DNA of 24,426 bases from Rodentolepis nana (lineage: Eukaryota; Platyhelminthes; Cestoda; Cyclophyllidea; Hymenolepididae): positions 1-24,426 of the forward strand of contig UZAE01000394.1 of NCBI GenBank assembly GCA_900617975.1. Direction: 5' to 3'. Of this stretch, positions 1 to 10,455 are shown piece after piece (position 1 is the stretch's first letter; every line of letters begins with the position of its first letter). A program made the position numbers and the translations under genes. Below the pieces are notes generated by a model. That model saw nothing but the letters and a program-made list of their open reading frames with translations. It was not told the DNA's origin and did no database searches.

Positions 1-2914
1 CCACTTATTAGATGGTTGATCTGGAACTGTCCAAATATCTTCACTTGATTGAATGTTTAGGAATGTGCAAAAATTAGCGGAATGCGGACTATTGAAAGAG
101 GGGGAGAACGCTTTATTGGATGGAAAATTACTAATAATAACTGTGGTGGCTAGAAATAACCTTTCCAGACTTCCTTTGTCTCCTTCATGTTCTCCTTGAG
201 ATGCATCCCGACCAACTTCCCCTGTTTGTTACTACGTATGATGACCCATAACTTCAGCTAATGCTATTGTGTGTAAACCCATGATTAATCATCAGTAAGT
301 GGTTATTAGTTTCACGATAGTCGTGTTTCGCCCTTAAAGTAGTAAGCTCCTCTTCTGGCTTTCTTCTCCCATTGCAACGAACACTTAGAGCAATATTAAG
401 ATGTTTTGACGGTGACGAAGCACTAATAGGCACATGAATTTTCATACTATGGCCAATCTGAACTCAATTTTACATAGTGCTTTCCGTCTTTGATCAACAC
501 CACTAGGGGAAGAATCTCGACCACTGCCAAATCCCACTTCGGTTAATAAATAAGCCCTTCTTTTGAACCAAATTTGTATTTCTTACGATTTGTGTGAGGG
601 AAGTGTAATATTTCCAAGGAATCTATTTAGAGGACTTCTTAATTTTGAATGGCTCCATTCATTCATTCAAGTTTCAATTTAATTACTTTTCAACCTTCGA
701 TACGCTTGCACTGTCGACCTTTATCCTATTACAAATAAATTCGGCTCTTCAGGTCTATTCGTTAAGCAATCTTGATTTCAGAACATTTCGTTCAGCGATT
801 TTAGAAGGTAACCCTCTTTATAAATGCGTGTTTCTAACTATTTTAAAGGCAAAATTAAATTGTATATTTGATTTTGGGTAGTTGCCGGTGCTAACTTATC
901 TTAAAGACAGAGGGTTTTAGAGCATTTCATTGGACTAGAGGCTGTTAAGAAGTGGGTCACAATTGCAATTAGAGCTCTAGAAGGGGAATCGTAAAATTAA
1001 ATTAAAAAACATATTGACTCAAAACTTTTTTGCATTTTAACAATCCTTTGTTACGCAAATCTGAATTGGACCTTAAATACCAGGATTTCCAAATGGATAT
1101 GAAGTACCCAATGTGGCATAGACATTGTGAGAATTAAGCGGTGGACCAATCGATATTACGAGCTTTTCCGAAGTGCATATAGCCCTAGCTGTCAAGTTGA
1201 GTCAGGCATTGATCGTGATGTAAACCCCAGTTTCCCACGACTTGCAGCAGCCTGTTCACAGCCTCATTGGCGATAATATTGGCCTTTCCCAAAAGTTCTG
1301 GTGGTAATAATGCTTTACAAGTTGATTGTTCGTTTGAAAATAACTGGTTTGGGGTCAATTTAACGCAGATATTTGGACAAAGCACACATTTAAGTTTTTA
1401 ACTAAACACAGCTGGCTATTGAAATAGCCTATTGTTATGGTTGCTTAGTTTTTTAGATCACATGCGAACATGTATTAACCCTCACAGCCGTTCTTCTCAA
1501 CTGCAGAATAACAGAATAATTTGTGAAGTATTAATAGTAAATATTAATTTTTAATCGAGCTGGGGGGAGGAATTTCGGAATTTTACTCATTATCAAACAA
1601 GTTGAAAGTTGAGAGAATTCAATAATTAAATTCAGTCGCGAAACGGTGAAATAGAAAAATTCAAATTGCCAAATGGACTAATTTGAGGAGTAAAGGACGA
1701 TTGAAGTTAATTTAACGAAAATACTGCAAATCCACTGAGGTAATATGGAATGGGAACAGCTTAAGAAATCGATCCAAATGCACTTAGGGTGGACATTTCC
1801 ACCAATATATTAATCATTGAACGAATTAATGCCATTAATACGTATTTCCCTGACTAAGGAGATAATAACAATTTCAATTAAATGACTTTTAGAAATAGTT
1901 AATTACTTGAGTGCATTTACAATGTCGTGTCCCAGTGCTTCGAAGTCTAAATATCAGAATAACACCCCTGGTTTTTTAGTTAGTTCAGGTCTTCACTGTT
2001 CGGAGCCTTTTGAAATAGATGAATTAAGTGAGCAGTTGGTCATGCCATTTTAAGCGGTTCGTATTTTAACATTTCAAAATACTCACAGAGTTGCATAAAG
2101 TGAAGCATTTCAAGTTTTATCCACTTTGCCCAAAAATAGGCAGAAATGGTTTGGTCATCCATTAGGCTACTATTCATGCGTTCAGGAAACTACTAAGTTA
2201 GCAGGAAGTCTGTTTTTCATTTCATTACTTTCCATTGGTGATATAGAAACTATAAAATGCCAGCTCTTGAAAGTATGTTTCCTACAGGGCACTGAATGAC
2301 ACACCATTGTTACACAACTGTTCGTGAGAAGTAATTTCAACGACCTCGGTTATTTCGACTATGAAGTTAATGGGGAATTTCAAATCCCTTCTTGAGGTTA
2401 TATGTGAAATATATAATAATTCCTGTGATAATAGTAATCTCAGGCTATTTATAAATTTCATACCAAATTGTTAACATTGCGAGATTGAGAACATAATTAA
2501 AATTATACAACTGGAGTAGCAACTCATTTCCACTTAGTAAATCCAAGATGGGATGTTTGAAAAGATTCTTATTTTTAAGAGAGCTATTAATTCTATTTTC
2601 GAAATCATTCAAGTTGACAGATTGATTTAATATCAGTATGCAATAATTGTGATTAGGTTTGTCCTCAATTTATTCCCTCCTGCATTAACTCGTAATCAAT
2701 AGGTGATATTCGTGACAATTTTCCACCTGTCCTCGTAGGTGATCGATTTCCTATCAATTTTTTTCAACTGATGGTTATTTTTTCCTAAATCTCTAGTGAA
2801 TAACAGTTATGCGCATAGTGTGGCGCAGTGTTTCCTATTCAGGAATTTCATTTATAGATTAGGTACATTCTCTCGTAAGGGGCATTTTAATGTTATATTC
2901 GTTTTTTAAGTTCT
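1..2914. other. Non-coding, probably intergenic DNA
   Basis: AT-rich sequence with stops in all frames apart from short open stretches. I recognise no protein, RNA gene or repeat in most of it. Two minus-strand open stretches stand out a little by codon content (254-445 and 1185-1385; the second is listed separately). It ends at the target-site duplication of retroposon copy A. Confidence 0.6.
1185..1385 (-). CDS. Coding-like open stretch, unrecognised
   Basis: This minus-strand stretch is open from a TAA upstream to a TAG. Its second half (about 1310-1187) is richer in G+C than its surroundings and reads like real protein, with segments such as ELLGKANIIANEAVNRLLQ followed by VVGNWGLHHDQC. 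A CACCAG just before the ELLGK segment could be a splice acceptor, so this might be a terminal exon of an unseen gene rather than a stand-alone gene. I do not recognise the family and no flanking exon is visible. It may be chance or a relic. Confidence 0.2.
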   Translation of the reverse strand: MLCPNICVKLTPNQLFSNEQSTCKALLPPELLGKANIIANEAVNRLLQVVGNWGLHHDQCLTQLDS

Positions 2915-2930
2915 ATGTCTTACCAATAAT

Positions 2931-3002
2931 GGGGTGTGCGATAGACTTACCTCCACGTGGTGCACCCTGGGCAACGTATACTCATACGGCAAAAAAGTCT
3001 AT
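2931..3002 (+). ncRNA. HDV-like self-cleaving ribozyme at the 5' end of retroposon A
   Basis: All parts of the HDV double-pseudoknot fold can be assigned. P1 pairs 2931-2937 with 2962-2968 (7 bp, opening with the characteristic G-U wobble). J1/2 is 2938-2940. P2 pairs ATAGACTT (2941-2948) with AAGTCTAT (2995-3002). P3 is ACC/GGT (2949-2951 with 2959-2961), closed by the 7-nt loop TCCACGT, which supplies the CC for P1.1. J1.1/4 is GGGCAAC after U2968. P4 is CGTAT/ATACG around ACTC. J4/2 is GCAAAA, with C2990 as the expected catalytic cytosine. Cleavage is predicted just before G2931, exactly where the target-site duplication ends. Ribozymes of this family are known at the 5' ends of R2, RTE and L1Tc-type retrotransposons, where they trim the transcript. 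Activity is inferred from the fold. Confidence 0.85.
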
Positions 3003-3270
3003 TAACCGGCAGTTGATTTCTCATTTAAAACTACCATCATCCCACTGTATCCCATATTAGACTACTTCCACAATACTCATCTTACCTTACCTTTTCTCTA
3101 CCTTTGTGTCTGTCTGTCTATCTCTTTTACATCTGTGAATCATTGTTCTGTCCCCCTCTCGACTCTTTGCCACTTTGATGTTCATATTCCTTTCTATGAA
3201 GCCCGAAGTCAACTAAAGGGCTAATGATACCTATCATAACGCCTGCCATTTGAAATAAATAAATAAATAA
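2931..3270 (+). mobile_element. Short retroposon, copy A (most intact), with 5' HDV-like ribozyme
   Basis: A non-autonomous retroposon of about 340 bp. It is bounded by a direct target-site duplication: ATGTCTTACCAATAAT at 2915-2930, repeated at 3271-3286, with a shared G following each. The 5' 72 nt form an HDV-like ribozyme. The middle is CT-rich with a single ~40-bp unit containing ATACTCATCTTACC and CTACCTTTGTGTCTGTC. The 3' end has two small hairpins followed by an AAAT repeat tail (3253-3270). It has no open reading frame of useful length, so it must have been mobilised by a LINE supplied elsewhere. The microsatellite tail and the 5' ribozyme recall RTE-type LINEs and their SINE-like partners; that assignment is inference. 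It shares its sequence with copies B, C, D and E. Confidence 0.9.
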
Positions 3271-3287
3271 ATGTCTTACCAATAATG

Positions 3288-3721
3288 TTGATGTTAGTTA
3301 AGTGGTTGAAAATGGCTGTTAGTTCTGTTCGAATATTAATCATAATAAGCAGTGAATATCATCCGTAATTACGAATAAAAGTTGTATGAAACTCTAAATA
3401 AGTATAACATTTCAATAAGCACTGAGAGAGTAGAGGCGTTTGTGTACTTCTGTTAGGTCAAAGATCAAGAGACTAAAAGATTGTTTGCAAAATACGAGTT
3501 TCTCGAACAGAGAGAGCCCCGGATACCGTCAACTATTGGAGATTAGTATTGACGAGTAGAGAATAGCTTAGTGAGATTCTGACAGGTCAGAGATCAAGGG
3601 ATGTGAATGGCCGACCGCATTAGACAATTTATGTCAATAAGAGAAATTAAAAGGTGTGAGATTCCAATAGGATGACTCTAGGATATATTCCTTCAGTACG
3701 TTCATTTTTATTGTTTCCCAG
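3288..3721. other. Non-coding spacer between retroposon copies A and B
   Basis: AT-rich unique-looking sequence. I see no gene, RNA or repeat in it. Confidence 0.6.
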
Positions 3722-4030
3722 AATTTCGTTATGTCCAATGGCAAGATTTATGACAGTTATCATTGGCCCTTTAGTTGACTTCGGGCTTCATAGAGTTGAG
3801 GAACATCAAAGTCACATAAAATCGAGAAGGGAAGCAGAGAAGTGTTTCGCTGATGTAAAAGAGACAGAAACAAAGGTGGAAAACAGGTGAGGTGGGTACT
3901 GTGGAAGTAGTCGTATATGACATACAATGGGGTCATGGTAGTTTTAAGTCATTGGTCAACTGCCGGTTTATCGACCTTTGTCGTATAATTATACGCTGCG
4001 CCACGTGGAGTTAAGTCTATCGCGCACCCC
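3722..4030 (-). mobile_element. Short retroposon, copy B (old, minus strand)
   Basis: Reading the minus strand from 4030 gives the family 5' end GGGGTGCGCG, then ATAGACTT (4020-4013) and the CTCCACGTGG block. About 10 nt covering the end of P1 and the J1.1/4 segment are missing, so the ribozyme cannot fold. The 3' part keeps the GAAGTCAACTAAAGGGC block and the ATGATA hairpin. The tail has decayed to CATAACGAAATTC in place of the AAAT repeat. No clear target-site duplication remains, which fits an older insertion. A 72-codon plus-strand reading frame crossing it is only the antisense of the element. Confidence 0.85.
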
Positions 4031-5729
4031 TCTTTTTACAAAATAGATTTGAAAATATTTTTACCATCTAACCTAACCTGGAAGCCGAGGGATGCAATTT
4101 GTTAATTGAAGTCCTATATGTTCAAAAACTTTTTATAGGGAGCGAAACCTATTAGTATTTTCAACAATAAAACCAATAATTGGAATGAAGATATACTGTA
4201 TCAAAGCGTGACCTTTCAGTTATTTTACTGTTGTAATTAGTGAATTAAAATTCATTGTTACCGCTTTTAATGGGTTTTATAACCAAGTTCTATAAGTGGC
4301 TTTTTCAGTTAAAGCAAATCAGCTCCACTCCCTCACTTCTTTTCATTCTACGATCAAGTTCTTACTTCAAAATGTGACACGCCTGTTTGTCCATAAGATT
4401 CGAATCTCCATTGTTCAAAACGAGCTACTTTTCCATATTGATATGAAACCTGTATAGGTGAATCTTATTGCCTACACTTAAAATCTGCAACACAAATAAT
4501 TTTTGATGATACAGATCGGTACTTCTAAGACATCTTAACACCGGCAATTAGCGAATTGTGCACAAAAGTTCTTAATGACCTTAACTCTTCAGACATGCGT
4601 AGTAAATTTGCATTGCTGTTATAGTATCAAAAAATGAGAATAAACTTAAAGACATAGACGACAGTTGCTTACTGAATAGGTTTAGCTTTCGTGGTGAGAA
4701 GTAGATGGAAAAATAGTGATCTGCATGATATTGAACAGCCCAGTAGACCCGTCTTTGTATGAAAATAATTGCAACTACCTGTTGCCAAAAAACATTACCA
4801 TTCAAAGTGCTTTGGAGGAAAATTACTTAATGACGATTTCATTTACCCGTCAAGTTCCTATGGAATAAATAGCTTTCTTTCATTCTCAGGTTAATACTTA
4901 GGGAATCAATAGGTTATTAAGCTCCTTAATAACTCTGAGGTCAAATCCTGAAATTCATATTTTGAAGCGGCATGAAAACTTTACAGTCCATTTATTTTTC
5001 AAAGATTGCTCCGTTTAAAATTGGGAAACGGATATTTAAAGGTCTTAATTTGGTGAAAAGTTCTGTTGGAATTCACCACAGTTCACCACTCAGCTCAACT
5101 TCTTGAATTCTTTTGCCTTTCGAGTCACTCTGTTACCCAGCCAGCCCAGATTTTTGCTAGACCCAGAGCAATCACAAAATCAATGCTTATCGGAGTTGGC
5201 GTCAGAGAGACAATGATCTCGTTGATTGTGTGAAGCACACTTTTTTCTATCTACGTCAGTACACAATTGTCAACGTTGTAGTTTAATATTCTTGTTCAAA
5301 TTGTCTAAACTTTAGGTTTCGCTGCTCGAGGAACTTGATTCAACTTTATTAGACTTCGCTTCAAACACTTTTGCTTTCATTATTTAAGTGTCCTTGTTGA
5401 GAATAAATGTGCTCATTTCTATTTATTCTCATTGGTATCTGGTTTGGTGCCAATGAATTAGTCAAACTTTTCACCGTAGCTCAATGATTTATTGCATCGA
5501 ACACCTTCTACATTTTAGGCTAAATCACCCATCTGCTGACAGCAAATAACTCACTTAGGAAAATCAAGGCTGGGTTTATATATCAGAATATCATCCTCAT
5601 CCTATGCCGGGTTACCAAGCTCTCGAAAGAATTGGTAAAAGAAATATTTACTTTGCTAGCGATAAAGTGGCATAACGATGCACAAAAGTGGTTAGGAAAT
5701 AACGCGAATTTTTAAAATAAATTGCGTTT
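4031..5729. other. Non-coding, probably intergenic DNA
   Basis: AT-rich sequence with no recognisable gene or repeat. The motif GATTCGAATC near 4396 resembles a pol III B box but has no cloverleaf around it. Confidence 0.6.
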
Positions 5730-5745
5730 AAATGACATCGAAATC

Positions 5746-5816
5746 GGGGTATGCGAAGACTTACCCCCACGTGGTGAACCCTGGGCAACGTGTACTTATA
5801 CAGCAAAAAGGTCTAT
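5746..5816 (+). ncRNA. HDV-like ribozyme, partly decayed, in retroposon C
   Basis: The same fold as in copy A can be traced. P1 pairs GGGGTAT (5746-5752) with GAACCCT (5776-5782) but has an A-A mismatch at its sixth pair. P2 is shortened by one lost base but still pairs AGACTT (5757-5762) with the GGTCT segment, partly through a G-U wobble. TGGGCAAC is intact (5782-5789), P4 is four pairs including one G-U, and the expected catalytic C is 5804. Cleavage would fall exactly at the end of the target-site duplication. It is probably weak or inactive today. Confidence 0.65.
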
Positions 5817-5868
5817 AAACCAGCAGTTGACTTCTGACTTCAAACTACCACTATATATTCGACCCCTT

Positions 5869-6073
5869 CACAGTACTCATCTTACCTTTTCTCTGCCTTT
5901 GTGTCTACTTCACAGTACTCACCTCACCTTTCATCTACCTTTGTGTCTTACACAGTACTCATCTTACCTTTTTCTCTACCTTTGTGTCTGTACACAGTAC
6001 TCACCTCACCTTTTTTCTACCTTTGTGTCTGTGCTGTACTCATCTTACCTTTTCTCTGCCTTTGTGTCTGTCT
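5869..6073 (+). repeat. Five tandem ~40-bp CT-rich units inside retroposon C
   Basis: Units start at about 5869, 5911, 5951, 5993 and 6033. Each runs from CACAGTACTC (CTGTACTC in the last) through a TTACCTTTT-type stretch to CTACCTTTGTGTCT or CTGCCTTTGTGTCT. The units alternate between ATCTTACC and ACCTCACC variants, which suggests that a two-unit block was duplicated. Confidence 0.85.
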
Positions 6074-6231
6074 CCTTTACAACTGTAAATCACTCTTCTG
6101 TTCCCCCCCCCTCTCAGCTTTTTGTCACTTTGATGTTCCTCCTCCTCTCTATGAGGCCCGATGTCAGCTAAAGTGCAAGTGCTAACTATCAAAACGCCTG
6201 CCATTTGAGACAAATAAATGACATCGGAATC

Positions 6232-8823
6232 TCTTGGTTTAGCCTTATTTTTATAAAATGAAAGACAGATTTAAATTAGGTTTTTTTAAATTTGTATTAA
6301 GTATTGAGTATCTATTAAAGGAAATCTTAGCGAATGAGAAAATAAACACGAAAGAAAATAAAGAACAATAGGAGTATGGGAGGTGGAAAGACAGACCGAA
6401 AAACACAAAATGGTGCAAGGGTGGAAAGAAGCGGCCATTTTCCAACAAGGGCCAGTGTGTACTTCCTCACTTCGTTTATTCAATTTTCCTGCATATCTTT
6501 TGCCGAAATTGGCCTACGTGCTGGCAAAGCCTTCCATTTTAATAGTCTCCCTCGTCAGTGCTATTGGGCATGGTAGGCCTCACAACGAACCGACCATTTA
6601 TCCGACTAGCTTTATGAGCAAGGCAGGTAAAAGCTGAAATTTTAATAAATGCTATACTAAATTGCCAGAAGACGCATATTTTATATCCTCTCATAACTTT
6701 TTGTATTTTATATCTAATTCAATCTCATATTTTACCTTTTTAAAAAAATTTCCAACCTTATTATTAACTGTTGATGGTGTTAGAGAGAGTGGTAACTACC
6801 AACACATGTTTAATTCTCCTTAATGTATGCACTACTTTTGCAACTTAATTTCGTTAAATATAGTGGTAGCACTGGAATTAATTTAATTCTGCGGATTTTT
6901 TAAACAAAATATTTTTGAGGCTTACTTTATTATGCCCTTTAAAAAATCAATTCTCCATATCTTTCCTCCAAAAGAACGTTCAAACTGACTTATTTTGTCT
7001 TGAAATTTTCGATAATCAAAGCATACTTTAATTATTAGTAAGGGTAAGGAATCTATCGTTTTCATTGAATAATTTGTCCCAACGTTTAACTATAAACAAC
7101 TGTTATTTCACCTAACATTGTCGGTTTATGTTTACTCCGTGTAAATATAAAGCTACAAGAAATAATTTCAATCGAATTTTGTTATTTTTTATGAAATTAG
7201 AAGCGGATTTAAAATATTAATATAAAGACGAATTTTGAGATTGGGTATTGCGGATGTAATTAGAAGAGAGATGACTGTTGTACTCACTATGCACGCGATT
7301 TTATTCAAAAATGAGACTTAATTAAAAAGCTTTTCGTGCTAGCGAATAATGAAAGTCCTCATCAAAAATTAAAGGAGGAAAACTAAAATAAACCTAGGAA
7401 CTTCGTTCTGGATGTTTCCTGCTTTGAGGATTTTTCGGTTGACTACTTCTCCACTGACTAACCTCCACCAGAACCTTCAAATAGCCTGTGCTAATTAAAG
7501 CACGTGATCTCAAGTGAGTGTTTGTTAATCAATATACTACTTTGTTAATACAATTTCACAAAGAGACGCTTTATGGGACCATTCACCAACAAAAAAATCC
7601 TTAAGGTATTCTCCTTCTAACCCACTTTAAGATTAGAGTAACGAAACATTGTTGAATGGACTAACATCGCAATAACTTGTAACCAATGATTACCCTAAGC
7701 TAAGGATGTCTAAGTCATTGCTATAATCGAAGTTATTGGCGAAGAAGTTCAAGTACTGAGGCGTCGTAGAGCATTAGGATTTAGGATTCTGGATTTCTTG
7801 CATCTACTCAAATTTTCAAATTCTATGAATCATTACCTAGCGTAATGGTCAAAATATTGCCCACGATATTCAGTGTATATTGGTCGGTGTTAGTGGTAGC
7901 AGGTCTCACCAATTTATTTTCCTTCTGAACAAATAGAAATTAGAATAATTTTATATGATGTTTTTATTCATTACAAACTTTCAATTCATGGATACAGTTT
8001 AGCGAGAGAGATAAATTGAGCACTTATTGTGGGGGCTGCAAGAAGAAGGGCTCATTAAATTTATGGGACTTTCCCTTAATTGCTTCTCTGCTGTTTTATT
8101 AAAAAATAAATATGTTTAAAATTCGCGCTCTTTTTACCTATGCTAATTAAAAGAAGACAATCTTAACCATTAAAACGCATATAATTTTTTAATTTCTCTA
8201 ATCAATTCTTTTTTATATAAAATGAAGCTCTCAACACCTTTCTCCTTTACTACTAATGGTGGAGCAAAGGGTTTTACATTAGGAATAGTACTATGCTTTT
8301 GTGGAATGGCGTTGGAGCGCGGAAAAGAATTAAACAAATTTATTGGGTTTCATTTTAATTCACCTTTACTTCATTCAATTGGCTCTTTTCGGTTTTATAA
8401 TTCATATCAGTGGTCAATGCCTGTTGGGTTTGGAGTCCTCAAATTTATGATTCATAGCACCTGTCCCCGGTATGTCTACCATTTCTTCATGTCAAAGGGT
8501 TGCCTAAAGTCTGGGAGCGATTAAAGTTAAGAGGCTTTTGCCGTTAAATTTCCATCAGCAATAATTGTTGTTTCAATTAATCTGACCTACGTAATGAAAT
8601 CGATTTGGATGTTTGGGCTCATTTGAACAAAGTTCACTAATAAAATAATTATCTAGTTTGGGGACTGATAAACATGATTCCAGCCAGCACACTTCATATT
8701 CCTGATTCTGAATAGTAATTTGATCACAGCAAAGACAACTTGGAATATAAGGTGATATCAGCTTTGGCTAAACCTGCGTCGATATAATGATCTAGAAATG
8801 TGCTTTCAGCTTATCACGAGATA
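6232..8823. other. Non-coding, probably intergenic DNA
   Basis: Very AT-rich, with no recognisable gene. The longest open stretch is 100 codons on the plus strand at 8222-8524 (starting MKLSTPFSFTTNGGAKG). It lies downstream of a TATATAA, but its composition is AT-driven and phenylalanine-rich and it matches no family I know, so I do not call it a gene. Confidence 0.55.
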
Positions 8824-8847
8824 AAGGGTGTTCAGGATAAATTTGAC
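8824..8847 (-). repeat. Terminal inverted repeat of a dead Tc1/mariner-type transposon (one end only)
   Basis: The sequence AAGGGTGTTCAGGATAAATT and the following TGAC sit directly after a TA dinucleotide (8822-8823), the usual insertion target of this superfamily. The decayed transposase reads towards this end and stops just inside it. I found no inverted partner to the right, so the other end is missing or too diverged. Confidence 0.5.
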
Positions 8848-8849
8848 AG

Positions 8850-9400
8850 CCTCATCTGGAAAAAATGGCTGATAGTTAAAATTTAAATTTGTCTGAAAGA
8901 AACGCAAAGTGTTGTCGACTTTACACTTTTCTTGGGAAGGCTCTCGAAAGCTTCTTTCTCCACATTCTCCAATGCAACCCTAACAGATCGTCGGTTAAGA
9001 CCCTCTAAGTTTGAAGGCTAAGCATTGGTACTAGTATAGTCGTAAAAATTGGACGATAGTTATTTTTAACTTTCCTCTGAGATGTGGCAGGTGACAGAAT
9101 CCTGCTGCCACCAAATAGTTGGAACATTATTTTCGATCCTCATTCGTAATGCAAGCCTTAACTACCTCAGGGATTAGATATTCCAAGTAAGTATCTGACT
9201 TCTTCCTTGGTCCCTCGGAAATTAAAACATTTGAAAACCATGACAGTTTGAGAAAATTTGGTGTGCACGACTCGAGAAGTGTCTTTTGAACTGATTAGTA
9301 AGCCAAGTTAACTGCTATTCAGTGCATTATGTTCTTGATCTTTGCAAAATATTGCTCGTCAGAAAAGAATAGGATTGTCTATGCTTCAGATGGGGGTTTC
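8850..9400 (-). pseudogene. Decayed Tc1/mariner-superfamily transposase
   Basis: On the minus strand, fragments of a DDE transposase appear in the right order across several frames. ILFFSDEQYF at about 9375-9345 matches the first-aspartate ILFSDEK-type block. SDTYLEYLIPEVVKACI follows at about 9200-9150. IWWQQDSVTCHI at 9116-9081 matches the second-aspartate WQQDSAPxHT-type block. The C-terminal ALENVEKEAFESLPKK and CVSFRQI segments match the family's final helices, ending in an HFxQ-like segment beside the terminal repeat. Several stops and frameshifts separate the blocks, so it is dead. The DNA-binding N-terminus, expected around 9420-10000, is not recognisable. When active, the enzyme would have cut and pasted its own element at TA sites. 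The subfamily is uncertain. Confidence 0.7.
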
Positions 9401-10398
9401 GATTTGTTACAAATTTTCCTCGTCTCTGTCAGACGATGGTTTCTGTTCTGTGAAAAATTAATCTGGAAGCCGATTGTATGGCTATGAGTAGAGGACAGTT
9501 TATTTGATGTAAGTGTCAATGTAGAGGCTAAAACACTAAATTGACTGCGCCAAAAAGTCCTTATTTCATATTAGGGCATCGAAAACCATATTTAACAGTC
9601 GTTTTGGGCGAAACCTACTTTTCGAGGGCAATCATTTTACACTGTTATACTACTTTCTTCTAATCACGTGTAACGGAACTAGTCTTCTTATTTTGATGGC
9701 TGGTGCGAATAAGCGATGAACGAAGACGGATTTAAAATTTTAAAGGAATCATAGCACATGAACGCCTTTAATATATCTGGAAAGACAACACGGTATTATT
9801 CAAAAATCATTTTTTATAGAATTCCTTTGTTTTCACGCACTCCAAATATGGATTTGGTATTTCCAAAGAGATGGACTGAAGTGGTTTTCATTTTTCTCTA
9901 ACTAATTTCATTAGGGATTTATCTCTTCAACATTTTAAAACGAGTGAGAATGATTAATCTTACAATAAGCTGCGACAGAACAGAGAGAAATTCATCTCGA
10001 ATAAATCTTCTAATCATATCAATTTTAAGAGCAATTAAATTTTTCAAGTTAGCCACAAATATATAGGCCGTAATTACAGGCTTGGAAAAAATCCTTTTCG
10101 AATTAACTCGAGTTAATTAAAGGGTATTTCAGTGATGAATTTTCAATCCTTTTTCTCTTAATTTCTTGTTTAAACACTTGTTGTCGTCTACTTTTCTACT
10201 CGCAAAAGGGTCCTGAAGTGGATTCCAGATGAATGTTATTATATGAATTGCATGCTCGGATATTCCCAGTGGAAATGAAGTCAATTTAAGAAAGTATGCG
10301 ACTAAAAAACCTTAATGAATAATTTCACAATGCATTATTGTCCCAAATTTTGTTTTTTTTTTCACACATTCTGTTGGCGAAATAAGAGGACCTACATG

Positions 10399-10455
10399 GA
10401 TGTGTTTGGCGTCGGGCATTAATATTCATGGGGCAATAATTTCCTCTGCACATGC
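10399..10455 (+). repeat. Diverged ~60-bp direct repeat, copy 1
   Basis: Shares GTGTTTGGC, GCATTAATATT and CAATAATT-type blocks, ending in GCACATGC, in the same order and at nearly the same spacing as 11605-11662. The identity of the parent element is unknown. Confidence 0.5.

Larger units (their letters stand above)
5746..6215 (+). mobile_element. Short retroposon, copy C, internally expanded
   Basis: A family member of about 470 bp, longer than copies A and D. Its target-site duplication is AAATGACATCGAAATC at 5730-5745 and AAATGACATCGGAATC at 6216-6231, with one mismatch. The extra length comes from tandem repetition of the ~40-bp CT-rich unit (5869-6073), present once in A and D. The 3' AAAT tail is very short. 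Overlapping open frames of 149 and 94 codons across it come from the stop-poor CT repeats and are not genes. Confidence 0.9.

Noticed and set aside
254..445. 63-codon minus-strand open frame
   Set aside because: The composition is mildly protein-like but there is no family, splice or context support.
2931..3002. Hammerhead or twister ribozyme as the explanation for the 5' structure
   Set aside because: The CUGAUGA and GAAA hammerhead core is absent and the twister core does not fit. Only the HDV-like double pseudoknot accounts for every segment.
4385..4400. GATTCGAATC as a tRNA B box
   Set aside because: It is a simple palindrome with no A box or foldable cloverleaf upstream.
5722..6171. 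149-codon plus-strand open frame, with an overlapping 94-codon frame
   Set aside because: It lies over the ribozyme and tandem CT-rich repeats of retroposon C. The repeats lack stops by composition, and two frames are open at once.
8222..8524. 100-codon plus-strand open frame
   Set aside because: It is AT-driven and phenylalanine-rich, with no recognisable domain and no splice or homology support.
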